From Leucobacter insecticola (GTDB taxonomy: Bacteria > Actinomycetota > Actinomycetes > Actinomycetales > Microbacteriaceae), in the NCBI RefSeq assembly GCF_011382965.1, contig NZ_CP049934.1:682001-746000 (forward strand): DNA of 64,000 bases. The letters run 5' to 3'. The notes under the pieces are model-generated. The model was not told the origin of the DNA. It made no database searches and was given only the letters and a program-made list of their open reading frames with translations. Positions 61,744-64,000 of the stretch are shown one piece after another (positions within the stretch are counted from its first letter, which is position 1; the number at the start of each line of letters is the position of its first letter). Position numbers and translations under genes: made by a program.

Positions 61744-63531
61744 ATGCCGAAGAATATGCCCGCACGTGACGTCCCCGCTAAGCCGGGGGCTCCGCTTCGC
61801 AGTGTGTTGGCGCCCGGGCTTGTCGTTGTTGCCGGGTTCGCAGTTCTGCTCCTTTCCCTGAGGTTGCAGCAGAACGGTGGCGGTCCTGTGGGGCTCGTGC
61901 TTGGCGCGGTCGCTGCGCTCCTGTGTGTCGCTCTGGGCGTTCTGGGAATTTGGCGGGAAATTGCGAGCCGTAGAGGGCATGTCGGGCCGGCAGAAACGCG
62001 TGCTGGGCAAGGAGCGCCCGAGCGCACCCCGGCCTCGGCGGAGAGGGGAGCCCCTGCGGGCCCCGGCCCCTCGCCCGAAACTTTGAAATTCCTGAACTCG
62101 CGCTTCGCCAAAGATAACCTGATGCGCACCCCGAACTGGGTCCTCGCCCTCGTCGCGATCGCCTCCGTGTGGCCTGAGACCATGAGCGCGGTGGTCGCGT
62201 TCGCGGTGTTTGGCGTGGTGCTCGGGGCAATACTTTACGCGCGTCGGCCTCGCAAACAGTCGAGACGCGGCATCTACATCATGTGGCTGCCACCGATCCT
62301 GACGTGCCTGTTTTGTGGTCTGTTGTGGGAGCTGCCGACTCTGTTGGCGCCGCTCGTGATCCCCGCAGCGACCGCGATAGGGATCTGGATCGTCCAAAAA
62401 CGTGAGCGGCTCACCGGTCCGCCGCTGCGGCTGGTCCAGAGCGACTGGGACGGGGTTGACGTTGTCGGGGCTGGGGCAATGAACTTTGACGTTCGAGCAC
62501 TCTGGACGCCGGTATCGCGGCGGCAGCGGCGCGAGTTTCGCCGGGATCACCCTGATGTCCGTAACCAGGCAATGCGAGCGCGGGTGATCGCCGTGAACGT
62601 GGTGGCGTGGCTGATGCCGATCGGCTTTCTTGCGCTCGCCACCGGAGTAAGTCAGGAGATTCGCGGCGGTGCCGACAACATGGTGTCGCAGTTGCTTGGT
62701 ATGGCCTCCTTCTTGACGCTCATGCTCCTCGGTTGGGGAATTCTCATCTGGTGGGGTTTGCGAGCGAGCACACGAATCACCAAGGCGGAGGACCACATTC
62801 GATACCTGCGTTTTGCCCAGGCGAATGGTCTGATCTACGACCCGGGTCCGCGAACACTCGCGGCCGGTCTTGGCGTGCTGACCCGCATACTGCGCGGTGG
62901 TGCCGACGACTCCGTCGTGTTTGCGAACCGGGAGGCATCGGGTGGCGGGGAGCGCGAGTCCAACAGCTATTTCGGTGGCGTCTGCCGAGTAAAGCTCCCC
63001 GTCACGCTGCCGAATCTCGTGCTGCGCTCACGCCGCAACAGCGCTCCGACTTTCTCCGCCTACACGAGGCCGGCACCGTCGCAGCGGCTCTCGCTCGAGG
63101 GTGATTTTGATCGGCACTTCAGCCTGTTTTGCCCCCGCGGCTATGAGACAGATGCGCTGTACCTGTTCACACCCGACGTGATGGCGTGGCTCATTGACGA
63201 CGCCGGTGACTTCGACGTTGAGTTGGTAGACGACACCATCGTGCTCCGCAGCCGCGACGACCTGGTCTCCCGAGATCCGGCAAAATGGGCGCGGATCGCG
63301 CTTGCATTGCACGCGCTGGACGATCGGATTATGCAGTGGTCGCGGTGGCGGGACGACCGTGAGGACGCGCACCGCGACACGGCACGGCTGGCGATGGAGG
63401 ATCCGGGCGAGCGGCCATTGGTGGGTGCGAGCGGGCGACGAGTGCGGCTCAGCCTGGGCTTCGGCGGCGTGTTCGTGGGACTGTTTGGGGCTCTGTACCT
63501 GACCCTGTTGGTGCTCTCAAACTCGGTGTAG
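61744..63531 (+). CDS. Large membrane protein with C-terminal DUF3137-like domain
   Basis: The protein has 595 residues. Helices lie at about 19-37 and 47-68, then a Pro/Ala-rich linker, four more helices (about 130-165 and 177-215), a charged region, two helices (about 285-350) and a soluble C-terminal domain. That domain contains VTLPNLVLRSRRN, LEGDFDRHFSLFCPRGYETDALYLFTPDVMAWLIDD and FDVELVDDTIVLRS, close to the pattern of DUF3137, followed by a last helix. The function is unknown. Starts 43 bases after the long inverted repeat. Confidence 0.8.
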   Translation: MPKNMPARDVPAKPGAPLRSVLAPGLVVVAGFAVLLLSLRLQQNGGGPVGLVLGAVAALLCVALGVLGIWREIASRRGHVGPAETRAGQGAPERTPASAERGAPAGPGPSPETLKFLNSRFAKDNLMRTPNWVLALVAIASVWPETMSAVVAFAVFGVVLGAILYARRPRKQSRRGIYIMWLPPILTCLFCGLLWELPTLLAPLVIPAATAIGIWIVQKRERLTGPPLRLVQSDWDGVDVVGAGAMNFDVRALWTPVSRRQRREFRRDHPDVRNQAMRARVIAVNVVAWLMPIGFLALATGVSQEIRGGADNMVSQLLGMASFLTLMLLGWGILIWWGLRASTRITKAEDHIRYLRFAQANGLIYDPGPRTLAAGLGVLTRILRGGADDSVVFANREASGGGERESNSYFGGVCRVKLPVTLPNLVLRSRRNSAPTFSAYTRPAPSQRLSLEGDFDRHFSLFCPRGYETDALYLFTPDVMAWLIDDAGDFDVELVDDTIVLRSRDDLVSRDPAKWARIALALHALDDRIMQWSRWRDDREDAHRDTARLAMEDPGERPLVGASGRRVRLSLGFGGVFVGLFGALYLTLLVLSNSV

Positions 63532-63576
63532 CGCGGTGTAGTCGGGTAGCTCGGTGTTGGCCCCGTGCTCGCACCC

Positions 63577-63596
63577 CATCCACCGGTCGGTGGATG
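63577..63596. promoter_or_regulatory. Palindrome upstream of the ABC transporter gene
   Basis: CATCCACCG and CGGTGGATG flank GT, forming a 20-base palindrome. A degenerate half-site (ATCCATCGACCACC) follows at 63602-63615. It ends 57 bases upstream of the ABC gene start and is a plausible repressor operator. The cognate regulator is not in the window. Confidence 0.5.
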
Positions 63597-63653
63597 TCAA
63601 AATCCATCGACCACCCGCTGCCGCTTTGCCAAGGCTGCTGCGAGGCTGGACGC

Positions 63654-64000
63654 ATGACACAGCAATCCTCTTCGGGCAGCGCCGTGGTGCGCGTGCGCGG
63701 CCTCAGCAAACACTACGGCGACCGCGAGATCCTGCGCGGCATCGACCTCGACATCGCGGCGGGGGAAACCTACGCCCTGCTCGGGCCCAACGGCGCGGGC
63801 AAGAGCACCGCGATCGAGATACTCGAGGGCTTGCGGCGGCCAGACGCGGGTGAGATCCGGGTGCTGGGCCAGGATCCGCTCACCGCACCCCGCAGCTGGA
63901 AAGCGCGCATCGGCATCGTCGCGCAGGCGACCGCCGAATTCGGCCCGAACACCCCCCGCGAACTCCTCAATTACTTCAGCACGATCTACCCGAACCCGCG
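63654..64000 (+). CDS. ABC transporter ATP-binding subunit (partial, runs off the right edge)
   Basis: The first 115 residues are present: VRVRGLSKHYGDREILRGIDLDIAAG, Walker A GPNGAGKS (about 46-53), the post-Walker segment LEGLRRPDAGEIRVLGQDP and the Q-loop VAQATAEF. This resembles the CcmA/DrrA-type ATPases that pair with ABC-2 permeases for drug or polymer export. Starts at ATG 63654. The permease would be to the right, outside the window. Confidence 0.92.
   Translation, partial: MTQQSSSGSAVVRVRGLSKHYGDREILRGIDLDIAAGETYALLGPNGAGKSTAIEILEGLRRPDAGEIRVLGQDPLTAPRSWKARIGIVAQATAEFGPNTPRELLNYFSTIYPNP

Noticed and set aside
61657..62796. 379-codon minus-strand frame opposite the large membrane protein
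   Set aside because: Its composition (R, H, Q, P) is unlike a protein and it overlaps a well-supported gene on the other strand.
1..64000. tRNA or rRNA genes in intergenic gaps
   Set aside because: I inspected the gaps, for example beside dcd and glyS, and saw no cloverleaf or rRNA-like sequence; a covariance-model search would be needed to exclude them.

Overview
This is a high-GC actinobacterial chromosome segment, most likely from Microbacteriaceae and probably Leucobacter or a close relative. That placement is inferred from gene content: a fused CopD/CtaG protein, an MMPL plus YhgE/Pip pair, an Actinobacterial Holin-X-type protein, an LVATG wall-sorting signal and frequent GTG/TTG starts. 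No rRNA or tRNA gene was recognised, and no CRISPR array or prophage was seen.

Layout. 1-2.6 kb: the tail of an unknown gene, the nucleoid protein HU, and an IS30-type transposase whose inverted repeats also enclose a small SH3 gene. 2.6-7.3 kb: a broken trans-sulfuration enzyme gene, CopD/CtaG, a vapBC toxin-antitoxin pair and dcd. 7.3-12.9 kb: a TetR regulator divergent from a translationally coupled MMPL/YhgE pair, with two tandem palindromic operators between them. 13.1-29.5 kb: an essentially complete phenylacetate (paa) pathway (paaG, paaEDCBA, paaI, paaK, a paaR-like TetR gene, an amino acid permease, then paaZ, paaH, paaF and paaJ). A DUF4143 ATPase gene and three copies of a palindromic REP-like repeat lie within it. 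29.6-35.9 kb: a long repetitive cell-wall-anchored Ig-like protein and two insertion sequences; an IS256 element has landed at the right end of the other IS. 36-38.7 kb: an MHS-family transporter with a PaaR-type operator, and a class II Fic protein framed by a repeated palindromic sequence. 38.8-46.4 kb: branched-chain 2-oxoacid dehydrogenase E2/E1beta/E1alpha, a quinone oxidoreductase, a second PIN/RHH toxin-antitoxin pair, a lipoate-protein ligase and a lipase-like hydrolase. 46.4-50.1 kb: a YtcJ-like amidohydrolase and an MFS carrier under a divergent TetR. 50.2-64 kb: a D-2-hydroxyacid dehydrogenase, glycyl-tRNA synthetase, a CPBP protease, an FAD protein, a YtxH/Holin-X/DUF3618 mini-operon, uroporphyrinogen-III synthase, a nitroreductase, AEC and LysE transporters, a threonine aldolase, a large membrane protein and the start of an ABC ATPase.

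How the genes work together. PaaK activates phenylacetate, PaaABCDE epoxidises the ring, and PaaG, PaaZ, PaaF, PaaH and PaaJ carry the product to acetyl-CoA and succinyl-CoA, with PaaI rescuing CoA. Three operator-like sites of the same sequence class lie at the paaA/paaI divergence, upstream of paaJ and upstream of the MHS transporter. This suggests one TetR regulon whose uptake gene has been separated from the enzymes by insertion sequences. The 2-oxoacid dehydrogenase complex needs lipoate, and a lipoate-protein ligase lies about 2 kb from its E1alpha gene.

Quality warning. At least eight genes are interrupted by single-base losses in short G or C runs. In every case adding one base restores a full-length family protein. 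I read these mostly as sequence errors rather than real pseudogenes.
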